From assembly GCA_023450935.1 (NCBI GenBank), contig JAEXGH010000026.1:1-64000 (forward strand): 64,000 nucleotides of DNA. The letters are read 5' to 3'. Under the pieces are notes generated by a model that worked only from the letters and a program-made list of their open reading frames with translations, was not told where the DNA came from and made no database searches. The stretch's first letter is position 1; each line of letters starts with the position of its first letter. Shown here one piece after another: positions 1-8,260 of the stretch. Source of the stretch: Verrucomicrobiota bacterium (GTDB lineage Bacteria > Verrucomicrobiota > Verrucomicrobiia > Opitutales > Intestinicryptomonadaceae). The position numbers were made by a program, and so were the translations under genes.

Positions 1-71
1 GGAAGCTCAAAATGCTCGCGCCGGAAGAATCGGCGAAATACAGTCTCTGTTTCGAGGCTTTCGAAATTTAA
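1..71 (+). CDS. C-terminal end of an unidentified protein (partial)
   Basis: The third frame runs open from the window edge to a TAA at 69-71 and ends in the residues SAKYSLCFEAFEI. A rho-independent terminator follows 21 bases later, which is what supports this being a real gene end. The fragment is about 22 residues long, too short to name. The other two forward frames have no stop placed before the terminator in this sensible way, but the call remains tentative. Confidence 0.4.
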   Translation, partial: KLKMLAPEESAKYSLCFEAFEI

Positions 72-92
72 TTTATACAAGCTGGCAAAACA

Positions 93-122
93 GACGGCGC
101 GGATTTCTCCGCGTCTTTTTTG
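93..122 (+). terminator. Rho-independent terminator
   Basis: An imperfect GC-rich stem (GGCGCGGA against TCCGCGTC, loop TTTC) is followed directly by a run of six T. It sits just after the stop of the partial gene at the window edge and faces the convergent minus-strand gene ending at 212. Confidence 0.7.
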
Positions 123-211
123 TTTGCGCACGGAAACGGACCGACGGCGCAGGCGCAAAAAAAGCGCGGCGGCGATTTCTCGGCGTCGCGCTTGGGGAAA
201 ACAGTTTAGTT

Positions 212-2038
212 CTATTTTATTCCAAAGAAATTTTTACACTTCCTCCAAAAAGTCGGTTTGAACAACTTGTAGTTGCGCGATTGGACCGACTGGCTTTTGT
301 AGGCGAAAGCGGAATCGGAATAGTTGGTAACTATTTCCGAACCGTCGGAGAACACGGTAAGGAAGACATCGGGCGCAAGTTCGCGGTGGTCGTCCATAAA
401 CTCGTATTGCAGATACTTCATGGGCTGGTAGGCCTTGTATGCCTCGGCTATGAGTTTCTGGTTTTCCGCGCTCTTGTAGCTTAGAAAATAGAACGTGGGA
501 CGCCCGTTAAGCTCCGCCATTTTAAGCACTTTCTTCCACTTTACGCCGAACGCCGAAAACATTTTTCCGCAGCTCGACCCATCGTAGGTGGGGTCTATTG
601 TATCCCAATAGGGATTGCTCAAAATAATGCCGTGGTAGACTATGTGCCAGAACGGGACGGGGCCTTTATTGAGAACGGGGTTCTTCCTTCCGCAGTGGTT
701 GGGATACGCCCATACGTATAGCGAGAAGTCAAGATTGCCCGCGAAGGAGTCGTTCGGACCCTCGCTGCCGAAACCTCCATGCGCCTTTTGAGAAGCCGCC
801 GCGACAAGCCCCATGTATTCCGCCGTCTCCTTGCGCGAACATGGGTGGCGTTTGTCGAAACACGGATAGGGATGTATACAGGAATAAACGTCGTTGTGTT
901 GCGTGCCCTTGAAACCGAGGTCGAGGATTATTTTGTTGTCGCGTTCCACGAACGTTTCGTAGTGCATTTTCTGGCACGGATAATACGCCGTTCCTCCCGC
1001 CAAAATAAGCTGGTGGCGCATTTTGCCGTCAGCTTTGCGCGCAACGTATTTTTCGTCCCAATCGTCGGAAATTTCGTAGATGTCGGTATTACAGATATGG
1101 TTTGTAATCTGGTAGCCGAGAGACTTGGCTGTTCTGATTGTTTCGCGCAGTTTCTTCTCCCCGCCGAACTCTTCGGGAATGGGAAGCAGCTGGGGATAGC
1201 GTCCGTCGAAACCGCCCGCATTCCAGCCGACAAGGCACATTTCCGCCTTTTCCACACCGAGGGACTTTATGCCTCTCATAATTGCGGAGCATTCGTCGAA
1301 CGAGTGCATTACATTCAGCTTCGGCTCGTTTTCGGGCGTCTGGCGGGCTATTTTATCCTTGTTGTTTTTTATTCCGTTTTTGATTCGCACAAAAATACTG
1401 TCAACGGTATACGCCAACACGGGATTGTTTTTTACGCGCTCTTTAAGGGGACGGACAACGCCGTTTCCAAGCTGGTATTTGCGGTAGGTTCGCGCCATTC
1501 CTGCGTAGTTGGCGTCGTCGCCCTCGAGCTTGTAGACATCTATTACAACGTCCTCATACGGTCCCTGCGGAATTGATCCGATGTAGAACTTGGGAAAGAC
1601 TTTGTATTCGCCCTTGTTTACCGTAACAAACTCTGAAAACTCGTAGCGCATTCCCTTGACGATTGCAACAAACGTCCCCTGCGGATTCTGTATACCGAAA
1701 ATCGGCATTGCCCCCCAAACATCAACCTTGCCTTCGTCGAGAACGAACGTTCCCATTTGGCTGTCGCCCGTGACGAAGTAGCCGGTATCGCCTTTTTTTG
1801 CCGAAAAAACGTCGAAGAAAACTTCGAGCACATCGGCGTTGGCAAGTTTTTCTTTGGGCAACTGAAAACGCCAAACGTTCTTTTTTATTTTTTCGAGCTT
1901 TACGCTTTCTGTTTGCGGCGTTCCGCGTTTTGTTATCGTGATTACGGCGTCATCGACAGCCGCAAAAGCGGCCGACGACGAGGCAAACAACGCTATCGCG
2001 CCCAATAGAGCGCGCAATGGTATATATTTTTTTACCAT
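212..2038 (-). CDS. Secreted protein, probable TIM-barrel glycosidase of unassigned family
   Basis: The 608-residue product begins with a clear Sec signal peptide (MVKKYIPLRALLGAIALF, cleavage likely after AFA near residue 26). An N-terminal beta-rich part of about 230 residues precedes a barrel-like region with the segments CLVGWNAGGFDGRYP, then LGYQITNHICNTDIY, then GFKGTQHNDVYSC and HGGFGSEGPND. This layout (acidic residues at strand ends after a beta-sandwich) resembles the DUF5696 / GH101-GH129-like glycosidases that act on alpha-GalNAc, but I could not assign it and the catalytic residues are a guess (Asp in QHNDVYS, Glu in FGSEGPND). It lies 42 bases downstream of the fucosidase on the same strand, so the two are probably one operon acting on the same fucosylated glycan. 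Function is inferred. Confidence 0.6.
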   Translation of the reverse strand: MVKKYIPLRALLGAIALFASSSAAFAAVDDAVITITKRGTPQTESVKLEKIKKNVWRFQLPKEKLANADVLEVFFDVFSAKKGDTGYFVTGDSQMGTFVLDEGKVDVWGAMPIFGIQNPQGTFVAIVKGMRYEFSEFVTVNKGEYKVFPKFYIGSIPQGPYEDVVIDVYKLEGDDANYAGMARTYRKYQLGNGVVRPLKERVKNNPVLAYTVDSIFVRIKNGIKNNKDKIARQTPENEPKLNVMHSFDECSAIMRGIKSLGVEKAEMCLVGWNAGGFDGRYPQLLPIPEEFGGEKKLRETIRTAKSLGYQITNHICNTDIYEISDDWDEKYVARKADGKMRHQLILAGGTAYYPCQKMHYETFVERDNKIILDLGFKGTQHNDVYSCIHPYPCFDKRHPCSRKETAEYMGLVAAASQKAHGGFGSEGPNDSFAGNLDFSLYVWAYPNHCGRKNPVLNKGPVPFWHIVYHGIILSNPYWDTIDPTYDGSSCGKMFSAFGVKWKKVLKMAELNGRPTFYFLSYKSAENQKLIAEAYKAYQPMKYLQYEFMDDHRELAPDVFLTVFSDGSEIVTNYSDSAFAYKSQSVQSRNYKLFKPTFWRKCKNFFGIK

Positions 2039-2080
2039 AATATATGATGTTTTAAGCTTTGTTTGGGTTTACAGTTCCCG

Positions 2081-3829
2081 CTATTTCAGGTTGAATTTCA
2101 CCGCAACGGGCAATTCCGACTTAGCGAGCGAATCCGGAAGCGTAAGCACCGCGCCCTCTTTCTTGGCGGGGTTTTTGTATTTCCACCCAATCTTTGCGCC
2201 CGTTGCGACATCGCTGAACTGCGCGTTCTGCACGGGAGAGAACTTCAATTCAACCTGCTTTGCGGGATTTTTGAGGATTGCAAAACCGAACTTTCCGTCC
2301 TTCGTGCGCGTGTATGCCGCACCATCGCAATGGAAGGGAGCAAGCATACGCGTGGCATAGATTGCCTCGCCGTTGTTGGCAAGCCAACCGCCGATATCCA
2401 AGAGTCGGCGTTTCTGGATTTCGGGAAGACCGCCCTGCCCGTCGGGGTTGACAATCAGCAGCAGGTTGCCGCCGCGCGCGACCATATCGGCGAACATATT
2501 GATGAATTCTTTGGAGGTGATGACGTTTGTTTCATTGTCCTGCCAGTTGTTTCCGTAAGACTGGCTAATGCCGCGGCACGCCTCCCACGGGTGGTAGGAA
2601 TCGACGGAGATTTCAGCGGACGTGTCGCCGAACTCGTCGGTGAAGAAGTCGCCGCGGATTGTTCTAAGCCAAGTGCGCTTTCTGCCCTTGAAGTTCTTCT
2701 TGGCAAGCTCCTCGGGAGCGGCACGCCCGTAGCGGTCGTTTACCGCCACTTCCTTTTTGCCATCGTTTACGTTGTAGAAGTAGGCGGAAATGTCGTAGGT
2801 GCGGAAGTATGTCGCGGGACCGGCCCAGTCGGCGTCATACCAGACGATGTCGGGCGAATACTTGTCGATGAACTCGATTGCCTGCGGAACGATGTAGTCT
2901 TTGATGAAGTCTTTGACGGCGATTTTACCCGACGCCATATCGTTAAGCTTCGGGTCGAAGTCTTCGACCGCGCCCATCTTGCCCCAGCGGTATGTGCCGA
3001 GCGTTCCGTCGGGCTTGAGAATGGGGGCTTCCCACTCATCGATTGAGAAATAGAAGCCGAATTTCATGTCGTTTTCTGCGCACGCTTTTACTATCTCCTT
3101 GACGAAGTCGCGCTTGGGGCCCATCGCCGCGGAACTGCGCAGCGTGAAGGAACTGTCCCACAGGCAGAAGCCCGAATGGTGCTTGTTGAACGGGACAACG
3201 TATTTCGCGCCTGACTGTTTGAACAGCTTTACAAGCTTTTCTGCGTCGAATTTTTCGCCCTTGAAAAGCGAAATGAAGTCGTCGCGCTGGAAGTCTTCGC
3301 CCCAATTTTTGATGTGGTAGTCTTTGTATCCGTAGAACGCCGATTTGGGCGTAAAATTGCTATACATTCTCTGTTCATACCAGTCGGGATACATTGCCCC
3401 CTTCTCCTTTTTAGGTGCCCACGACGGAATCGACCACAAGCCCCAGTCGAAGAATATGCCGAATTTCGCGTCCAAGAACCACTCCGGACACTTGTGCGAG
3501 TCGATGCTCTGCGGGGTGGGTTTCCATTTGCCCTTGTCGTTTACCGCCTCCATTTTGGCGAACGTTTCCGCCGCCTTTTTCATTGTTTTTTCCGAATACT
3601 TTTCGCTGATTTGCTCTACAGTGAGCGGATAGCGTTGGCGTTTCCAGCCGTCGGGGCGGCGGAATTCCTTGGGCGCGAGAGGGTGGTTTACAAGCGCGGT
3701 GGAAGAACGCGTTGTGATTTCGCCGGGGGCGTCGACAGCCGACGCCTGTTTCGGCGCGTTCCGGGCGCAGCCGCACAAAAGCGACAATGCCGATATGCCG
3801 ATGATTTGCTTTAACAAGTTGTAGTTCAT
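2081..3829 (-). CDS. GH29 alpha-L-fucosidase, lipoprotein
   Basis: This 582-residue protein removes terminal L-fucose from glycans. The start at 3829 is chosen because AAAGGAAAT stands directly before the ATG and the product then opens with a lipoprotein signal (lipobox LCGC, Cys21); the longer open frame to 3958 would bury this signal. GH29 hallmarks in order: FGIFFDWGLWS (about 123-133), KYVVPFNKHHSGFCLWDS (about 209-226), SPDIVWYDADW (about 325-335, Asp332 the likely nucleophile), and GGNLLLIVNPDG with GGWLANNGEAIY near the end. Anchoring in the outer membrane or periplasm is expected. A LacI-type palindrome lies 115 bases upstream. It is followed by the unassigned secreted glycosidase. 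Confidence 0.93.
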   Translation of the reverse strand: MNYNLLKQIIGISALSLLCGCARNAPKQASAVDAPGEITTRSSTALVNHPLAPKEFRRPDGWKRQRYPLTVEQISEKYSEKTMKKAAETFAKMEAVNDKGKWKPTPQSIDSHKCPEWFLDAKFGIFFDWGLWSIPSWAPKKEKGAMYPDWYEQRMYSNFTPKSAFYGYKDYHIKNWGEDFQRDDFISLFKGEKFDAEKLVKLFKQSGAKYVVPFNKHHSGFCLWDSSFTLRSSAAMGPKRDFVKEIVKACAENDMKFGFYFSIDEWEAPILKPDGTLGTYRWGKMGAVEDFDPKLNDMASGKIAVKDFIKDYIVPQAIEFIDKYSPDIVWYDADWAGPATYFRTYDISAYFYNVNDGKKEVAVNDRYGRAAPEELAKKNFKGRKRTWLRTIRGDFFTDEFGDTSAEISVDSYHPWEACRGISQSYGNNWQDNETNVITSKEFINMFADMVARGGNLLLIVNPDGQGGLPEIQKRRLLDIGGWLANNGEAIYATRMLAPFHCDGAAYTRTKDGKFGFAILKNPAKQVELKFSPVQNAQFSDVATGAKIGWKYKNPAKKEGAVLTLPDSLAKSELPVAVKFNLK

Positions 3830-3943
3830 ATTTCCTTTCGTAATTAAAATTCCGCGCCCGACAGAAACGACAAGGCGCGCCTCTCCCCGAACGCCACGAT
3901 TCCCGCCGTTTTCGCGGTTGGACAATTCGGGGCGTCGAATTGG

Positions 3944-3957
3944 TGTTAACGTTAACA
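3944..3957. promoter_or_regulatory. Perfect 14-bp palindrome, LacI/GalR-type operator
   Basis: TGTTAACGTTAACA is its own reverse complement with a central CG, the form bound by LacI/GalR-family sugar repressors and CcpA-like proteins. It lies 115 bases before the start codon of the GH29 fucosidase, which suggests sugar-responsive control of the fucosidase and its downstream partner. No LacI-family gene is in the window. Confidence 0.55.
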
Positions 3958-3993
3958 AACCCCCAATGCGCGTGTCAACATTTTTATCAAAAA

Positions 3994-4014
3994 AAACCGC
4001 CGAAAAGGCGGTTT
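3994..4014 (-). terminator. Hairpin with T-run, probable terminator
   Basis: AAACCGCC and GGCGGTTT form a perfect 8-bp stem with loop GAAAA. Read on the minus strand it is followed by an unbroken run of T, on the plus strand by CACTTTTTG, so it may stop transcription both ways. It insulates the fucosidase promoter region from the thrS side. Confidence 0.65.
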
Positions 4015-4016
4015 CA

Positions 4017-4083
4017 CTTTTTGTATTTCTAAAACGGCGCTGATTAGCATAGCCAAATCCGCTTTGATTATTTGTTAAAGTTG
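4017..4083 (-). repeat. Degenerate palindromic repeat, copy 1
   Basis: Read on the minus strand it follows the scheme AACTTTAa - AAATCAAAGCGG - hairpin - GCGCC - TTTTAGAAATACAAAAA shared with the copies at 4148-4214 and 9624-9856. Its hairpin core is TTGGC-TAT-GCTAA instead of the TTGAAC-nnn-GTTCAA of most copies. The bases 4060-4083 match 4191-4214 almost exactly. Confidence 0.6.
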
Positions 4084-4147
4084 TTTTTTTAAGAACTCGT
4101 CAAACGTAGTTTTAGGCAAAGCCTCACGTTTTTGTTGCGAAGGGTTT

Positions 4148-4214
4148 TTTACATTTCCTAAAGCGACGCGGATTGAACTTTGTTCAATGTCGCTTTGATT
4201 ATTCGCTAAAGTTT
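4148..4214 (-). repeat. Degenerate palindromic repeat, copy 2
   Basis: The core TTGAAC-TTT-GTTCAA (4173-4187) is flanked by GCGAC (4163-4167) and GTCGC (4189-4193), which pair with each other. The outer parts are CTTTAG-GAAATGTAAAA on one side and AACTTTAGCGAATAATCAAAG on the other, as in the other copies. Short open frames across it are best explained by the repeat itself. Confidence 0.65.
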
Positions 4215-4237
4215 GTGCCCTTGATAGCGTGTCATCA

Positions 4238-4349
4238 CAAAAGTTGCCGCAGGCAAGCTTTTGGGAAGTATAATTGCGTAGCAATTACCCCGTAGGGGTG
4301 AGACGTTGAATTGCGCCTTTATTTCATCGGCGCAAGAGAAACACTCTTG
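4238..4349. repeat. Cluster of five consecutive short hairpins
   Basis: Five inverted repeats lie almost end to end: CAAAAG+TTGCC with loop GCA (4238-4263), TAATTGC with loop GTA (4271-4287), ACCCC with loop GTA (4287-4299), TTGCGCC with an 11-base loop (4311-4335), and CAAGAG with loop AAACA (4333-4349). Three of the five have 3-base loops of the GTA/GCA kind. Such density is not expected by chance in a 110-base stretch and suggests a structured RNA or a nest of palindromic elements; the role is unknown. Confidence 0.55.
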
Positions 4350-4383
4350 TGCGAGCGAATACAAATTGAGCTTCAGGCGAGGC

Positions 4384-4448
4384 TTCAAAAAAAATTTGCG
4401 GTGGCGGCTGTAGTAGACCTACTGCCCCACTGCAAATTCTTTTTTGAA
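4384..4448 (-). terminator. Long stem-loop terminator after thrS
   Basis: TTCAAAAAAAATTTGC (4384-4399) pairs imperfectly with GCAAATTCTTTTTTGAA (4432-4448), extended inward by GTGG/CCAC and an AGTAG/CTACT inner hairpin. On the minus strand the stem ends in a T-run about 80 bases past the thrS stop, so it is the natural terminator of thrS. Confidence 0.65.
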
Positions 4449-4477
4449 ACGTAGCATCAAGCCAATTTCACACGCTA

Positions 4478-6304
4478 TTAGAAGTGGTCGGGGAGCGCTC
4501 TGGAAGATATATCCTCCAATATCAAACCTGTCGCCTCCTCTACCGATTTCGTTCCCTCAAACGCCTTTCTTATCCTTGAGCGGACAGAAACCGCGCCGCT
4601 TTCGGCCTCCTTGTTGCCGATAACGAACATATGCGGAACTTTGTCGGTTTCAGCCTTGCGGATTTTCGCGCCCAACTTTTCAGCCGACGCGTCCATTGAA
4701 ACGCGCACGCCCGCGTCGCGAAGCTTCTTGAATACTTCGTCGGCGAAGGGAACGACGGAATCGTTGAGGGTGATGATTCTGACCTGCTCGGGGGCGAGCC
4801 ACGTCGGGAAATTGCCCGCAAAGTGCTCGATAAGAACGCCCGTAAAGCGTTCGAGCGAACCGAACGGCGCGCGGTGAATCATAATCGGGCGGTGGGGCTT
4901 GTTGTCCTGCCCGATGTAGGAGAGGTCGAAGCGTTCGGGGAGGTTGTAGTCAACCTGAACTGTGCCGAGCTGCCATTCCCTGCCGATAACGTCCTTTACA
5001 ACGAAGTCGATTTTTGGCCCGTAGAATGCGGCCTCGCCGAGCTCTTCGGTGAAGGGAACACCGAGCGATTTTGCCGCCTTGCGGATTGCCGCCTCGCTCT
5101 TAACCCAGTTTTCCTCGTCGCCGACGTATTTGTCGCTGGCGGGGTCGCGCAGGGAGATACGCACGCGGTATTCGCGCATGCCGATTGTCTCGAAAACGGC
5201 CTTGACCAAATCGAGGCAGCCCTGAATTTCGTCGTCAAGCTGTTCGGGGGTGCAGAAAATATGGGCGTCGTCCTGAGTAAAACCGCGCACGCGCGTCATG
5301 CCGTTGAGTTCGCCCGACTGCTCCCAACGGTAGACGTTGCCGAACTCCGCCAAACGGACGGGCAGCTCGCGGTATGAGTGGGGGTCGCTTTTGTAGATTT
5401 CAACATGGAACGGGCAGTTCATAGGCTTGAGAAGGAAGCCCTGAACGTCGCCGTTTTCGACTTTTTCCTCAAAGGTTTTAACGTCGAGTTTTTCAGCCGC
5501 CATACGCGCCATATCTTCGCGCTCGACAATCGGGACGAACTGCGACTCTTTGTAGTAGGGGAAGTGTCCGCTTGTTCTGAAAAGCCCGAGCTTGCCGATA
5601 TGCGGCGTGAAAACCTGCTGGTAGCCCTGCTTGCGCAGAAGCTCCAAGATGAAGTCCTGCAGGCTTTGGCGGACGAGCGCGCCCTTGGGTTTCCAAAGGA
5701 TAAGCCCCTGCCCGACGCGGTCTACGATTGTAAACAAGCCCATTTCCTTGCCGAGTTTGCGGTGGTCGCGGAGTTTTGCCTGCTCCATTTGCTCGAGGTA
5801 TTTGGCGAGTTCGTCCTTTGTGGCGAACGCCGTGCCGTAGATACGCTGGAGCTGTTTGTTGTTTTCGTCGCCGCGGTGGTATGCGCCTGCGATATTCAAA
5901 AGTTTAAAGGCTTTTATGCGCTTTGTAAAATCGACGTGAGGACCCGCGCAGAGGTCGCAAAATTCGCCGTTTTTATAGAATGAAACTTCCTCGCCCTCCG
6001 GAATGTCGGCAAGGCGTCCGAGTTTGAATTCCTCCTGACCGAGCTCCCTTATCTTCGCGGCGGCCTCGTCTCTGGAGAGAGTGAAGCGTTCGAACTTCTG
6101 GTTTTCGGCGACGATTTTTTTCATCTCCGCCTCTATGTTTTTCAAGTCTTCGGCGGTAAACTTGTGCTCCAAGTCAAAGTCGTAATAGAAACCCGAGTCG
6201 GTCGCGGGGCCGATGTCGAGTTTGGCTTCGGGGAACAGACGCAATACAGCTTCCGCCAAAACGTGAGACGCGCTGTGTCTTATTTTCAATAATTCTTCGT
6301 TCAT
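4478..6304 (-). CDS. thrS: Threonyl-tRNA synthetase lacking the TGS domain
   Basis: The enzyme charges tRNA-Thr with threonine. The 608-residue product starts directly in the editing domain (RHSASHVLAEAV at 9-20), where the usual enzyme of about 640 residues would be at residue 68, so the N-terminal TGS domain is absent. No TGS-like sequence is found upstream in frame. Editing-site residues are present: HSASH (His10, His14) and CAGPH (Cys119, His123). The catalytic core has MNCPFHVEIY with the zinc cysteine, motif 2 VRGFTQDDAHIFC, and motif 3 GSLERFTGVLIEHFAG, followed by the anticodon-binding domain (FPTWLAPEQVRI onward). No clear Shine-Dalgarno precedes the ATG at 6304. Confidence 0.95.
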   Translation of the reverse strand: MNEELLKIRHSASHVLAEAVLRLFPEAKLDIGPATDSGFYYDFDLEHKFTAEDLKNIEAEMKKIVAENQKFERFTLSRDEAAAKIRELGQEEFKLGRLADIPEGEEVSFYKNGEFCDLCAGPHVDFTKRIKAFKLLNIAGAYHRGDENNKQLQRIYGTAFATKDELAKYLEQMEQAKLRDHRKLGKEMGLFTIVDRVGQGLILWKPKGALVRQSLQDFILELLRKQGYQQVFTPHIGKLGLFRTSGHFPYYKESQFVPIVEREDMARMAAEKLDVKTFEEKVENGDVQGFLLKPMNCPFHVEIYKSDPHSYRELPVRLAEFGNVYRWEQSGELNGMTRVRGFTQDDAHIFCTPEQLDDEIQGCLDLVKAVFETIGMREYRVRISLRDPASDKYVGDEENWVKSEAAIRKAAKSLGVPFTEELGEAAFYGPKIDFVVKDVIGREWQLGTVQVDYNLPERFDLSYIGQDNKPHRPIMIHRAPFGSLERFTGVLIEHFAGNFPTWLAPEQVRIITLNDSVVPFADEVFKKLRDAGVRVSMDASAEKLGAKIRKAETDKVPHMFVIGNKEAESGAVSVRSRIRKAFEGTKSVEEATGLILEDISSRALPDHF

Positions 6305-6499
6305 AATATTGTTGCGCCGAACGCCGCCGAAAATTGCGCGAAAACAAAACGCGCTTTTTCTGCGGACGCAAGACGCCCTTTCGTAGATTGTCAATAGTGT
6401 ATTGCCCGCCGAAAATGTCCAGTTTTTTTAGGCGTTTTTCGAAAATTTTATGCGGGCAAACTGCGGGCTACCGCCCCGCAAAAACGGCGCGGGGCGCGT

Positions 6500-8251
6500 C
6501 TACTGGAAAAACGCGGTTTCGAACAATTCGGGTCTGACGGCGCGTATTTTGCCCGCCGACTCCGCCAATCCGCCGAGACGCGCGCGTTCGAGCCACACGC
6601 GTTCGAATTCCGCCGAAATAAATTTGAGCTCCGTCTGCTGCGCGGTTGTTTCAACGGCGAAATCGCCGCGGGCACGGTTGAACGCCCACTTCATCATGCG
6701 GCACGCAAGGGCGACTTCATCGACGCAAACGGCGGCGTCGGCGGAGGAGATTTTCGAAGCCCCCGCAAGGGAGGCGGCAAAATCAACCGCCCCATCAAGC
6801 GCGTTGTAGTCGGCATCGGGAAATTCGGCGGCAAGTTTTCGCGCGTTTTCGGGTTGGGCGAAAAACATTTTGTGGTGCAAACAGAAAAGTTTTTCTACTA
6901 CATCGCAACGCCCCAATGCGCAAAGCGCGCGCGAAAATTCGCCCGACGAATCGGAGAAAACGCACTTGGATAGCGAGTCGCAAACCTGCTCTTCGGTGGG
7001 GACGGACGACCACGCGCACGCCGCCGCAAATGCCACGGGCGGGAACATTGCAACCCACGGCTGGTGGTTGCCGCCGTCGCCCCACTGTGTCAGAATCATT
7101 CCGCGCGCGCCGTATTTTTTGGCGCACGCGCAGGCCGTTTCGGCGTTTTTAAACGCGCAGTCTATGCGCGAGCCGAAGCTGTTCCAAGTGTTCGTTCCGG
7201 GGGCTACGACAAAATCGCGCCCGAGCTTTTCGAGATAGGCGCACTGCTGTTCGTAGGGGTGGTCGAGGTAGTATCCCCAGAGGACGGGCGTCATATTTTG
7301 CGGCAAAAGCGCGGCATATTCGGGTTTTTTCATAAGCACGTCCGCCCAGAAATATGCGTGTTTGCCGCGCTCGTTGCAAAGTTCATTAAGGCGCGAAAGA
7401 TGCGCGATGTAGAGCTTGTATTTGTCGTCGGGAGTGCGGCAAAGCGGCTTGCTGCGTCCCATGCCAAGCTCCCACGGCTCGTCTCCGCCGATATTGATTT
7501 TATTGGACGAAAAATTCGGCAGAAATTGGTCGTAGAGCGACGCCATAAACTCGGCGGCGGCAGCGTCGGGGTGCAGCGTCGTTGGAAATTTGCGGACGTT
7601 GCCGAGTGGATCGACAAACGGGGCTTCGCTCTCGGCAAGGTTCGCGTATTGCGGATAGCGAAGCCAGCGTTCCATATGCCCCAAGCCGTTGAGGTTGGCG
7701 ACAAGCTCTATGCCCGCAAAACGGCAGATATCGTCGAGATTTTTATACTGCGCAGCGGTCATAGGACTCGAATTTGCCCAGACAAGCTCGTGTCCCGCAA
7801 AGGCATAAGTGTGCTCAGTATAGAGTTCAAGGCGGTTGTATTTGTAGAGGGCAAGACGATCTACAAGCAATGCAAGCTCGCGCATTGTGGGGACTTTGCA
7901 GCGGCTTATGTCGAGCATAAAACCGCGTATTTGCAAGTCGGGGGAATCGGTTATTTCGCAGAAGCGCATTCCGTCTTCGGGCGACTGCAACGCGATTTGG
8001 CGCAGCGTTTGAAGGGCGAATTTAGCCCCGCTTTCCGATTCGGCGCGGACGATAATACCATCGCGATTGACCGAAAGGCTGTAGCCCTGTCCGACGCCGC
8101 TTTCGTCGAACTCGACGGAAACAAACCTCCCCGAGGGAAGCCCATCTTGGGAGATTTCAAACGCGGCTTTTTGCCACGGCAAAAAACCCTCCCCCCATTT
8201 TACCGATTTGGGAACGGGGAGGATTTTGGGCTTGGGGAAAAACGTCTGCAT
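6500..8251 (-). CDS. GH20 family hexosaminidase-like glycosidase
   Basis: The 583-residue protein fits glycoside hydrolase family 20, enzymes that release terminal beta-GlcNAc or GalNAc. It has an N-terminal alpha/beta domain (LQTLRQIALQSP) and a barrel opening with IRGFMLDISRCKVPTMREL; the catalytic Asp-Glu pair is in NIGGDEPWELGMGRS. The segments VLWGYYLDHPYE and MILTQWGDGGNHQPW complete the barrel. There is no signal peptide, so it should act in the cytoplasm on imported oligosaccharides. It lies 9 bases downstream of the DUF1015 gene and is probably co-transcribed. Substrate specificity cannot be read from the sequence. Confidence 0.85.
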   Translation of the reverse strand: MQTFFPKPKILPVPKSVKWGEGFLPWQKAAFEISQDGLPSGRFVSVEFDESGVGQGYSLSVNRDGIIVRAESESGAKFALQTLRQIALQSPEDGMRFCEITDSPDLQIRGFMLDISRCKVPTMRELALLVDRLALYKYNRLELYTEHTYAFAGHELVWANSSPMTAAQYKNLDDICRFAGIELVANLNGLGHMERWLRYPQYANLAESEAPFVDPLGNVRKFPTTLHPDAAAAEFMASLYDQFLPNFSSNKINIGGDEPWELGMGRSKPLCRTPDDKYKLYIAHLSRLNELCNERGKHAYFWADVLMKKPEYAALLPQNMTPVLWGYYLDHPYEQQCAYLEKLGRDFVVAPGTNTWNSFGSRIDCAFKNAETACACAKKYGARGMILTQWGDGGNHQPWVAMFPPVAFAAACAWSSVPTEEQVCDSLSKCVFSDSSGEFSRALCALGRCDVVEKLFCLHHKMFFAQPENARKLAAEFPDADYNALDGAVDFAASLAGASKISSADAAVCVDEVALACRMMKWAFNRARGDFAVETTAQQTELKFISAEFERVWLERARLGGLAESAGKIRAVRPELFETAFFQ

Positions 8252-8260
8252 TCCCCTTTT

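Larger units (their letters stand above)
3830..4477. other. 648-base non-coding stretch between thrS and the fucosidase gene
   Basis: No gene is supported here. The stretch holds the thrS terminator, five short hairpins, two copies of a palindromic repeat, a second terminator-like hairpin, and a LacI-type operator just before the fucosidase gene. Open frames of 60-70 codons on the minus strand (4075-4284, 4206-4388) run through the repeats, lack ribosome-binding sites and look incidental. Confidence 0.7.

Noticed and set aside
3829..3958. Longer N-terminus of the fucosidase
   Set aside because: It would put the lipoprotein signal in the interior, overlaps the operator palindrome, and starts without a ribosome-binding site.
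4075..4388. Two minus-strand open frames of 60-70 codons
   Set aside because: They run through palindromic repeats and hairpins, lack ribosome-binding sites, and the same reading in the other repeat copies is interrupted by stops.
3830..6499. T-box or tRNA gene around thrS
   Set aside because: No tRNA-like cloverleaf, T-loop consensus or T-box sequence was recognised; the hairpins downstream do not fit these.
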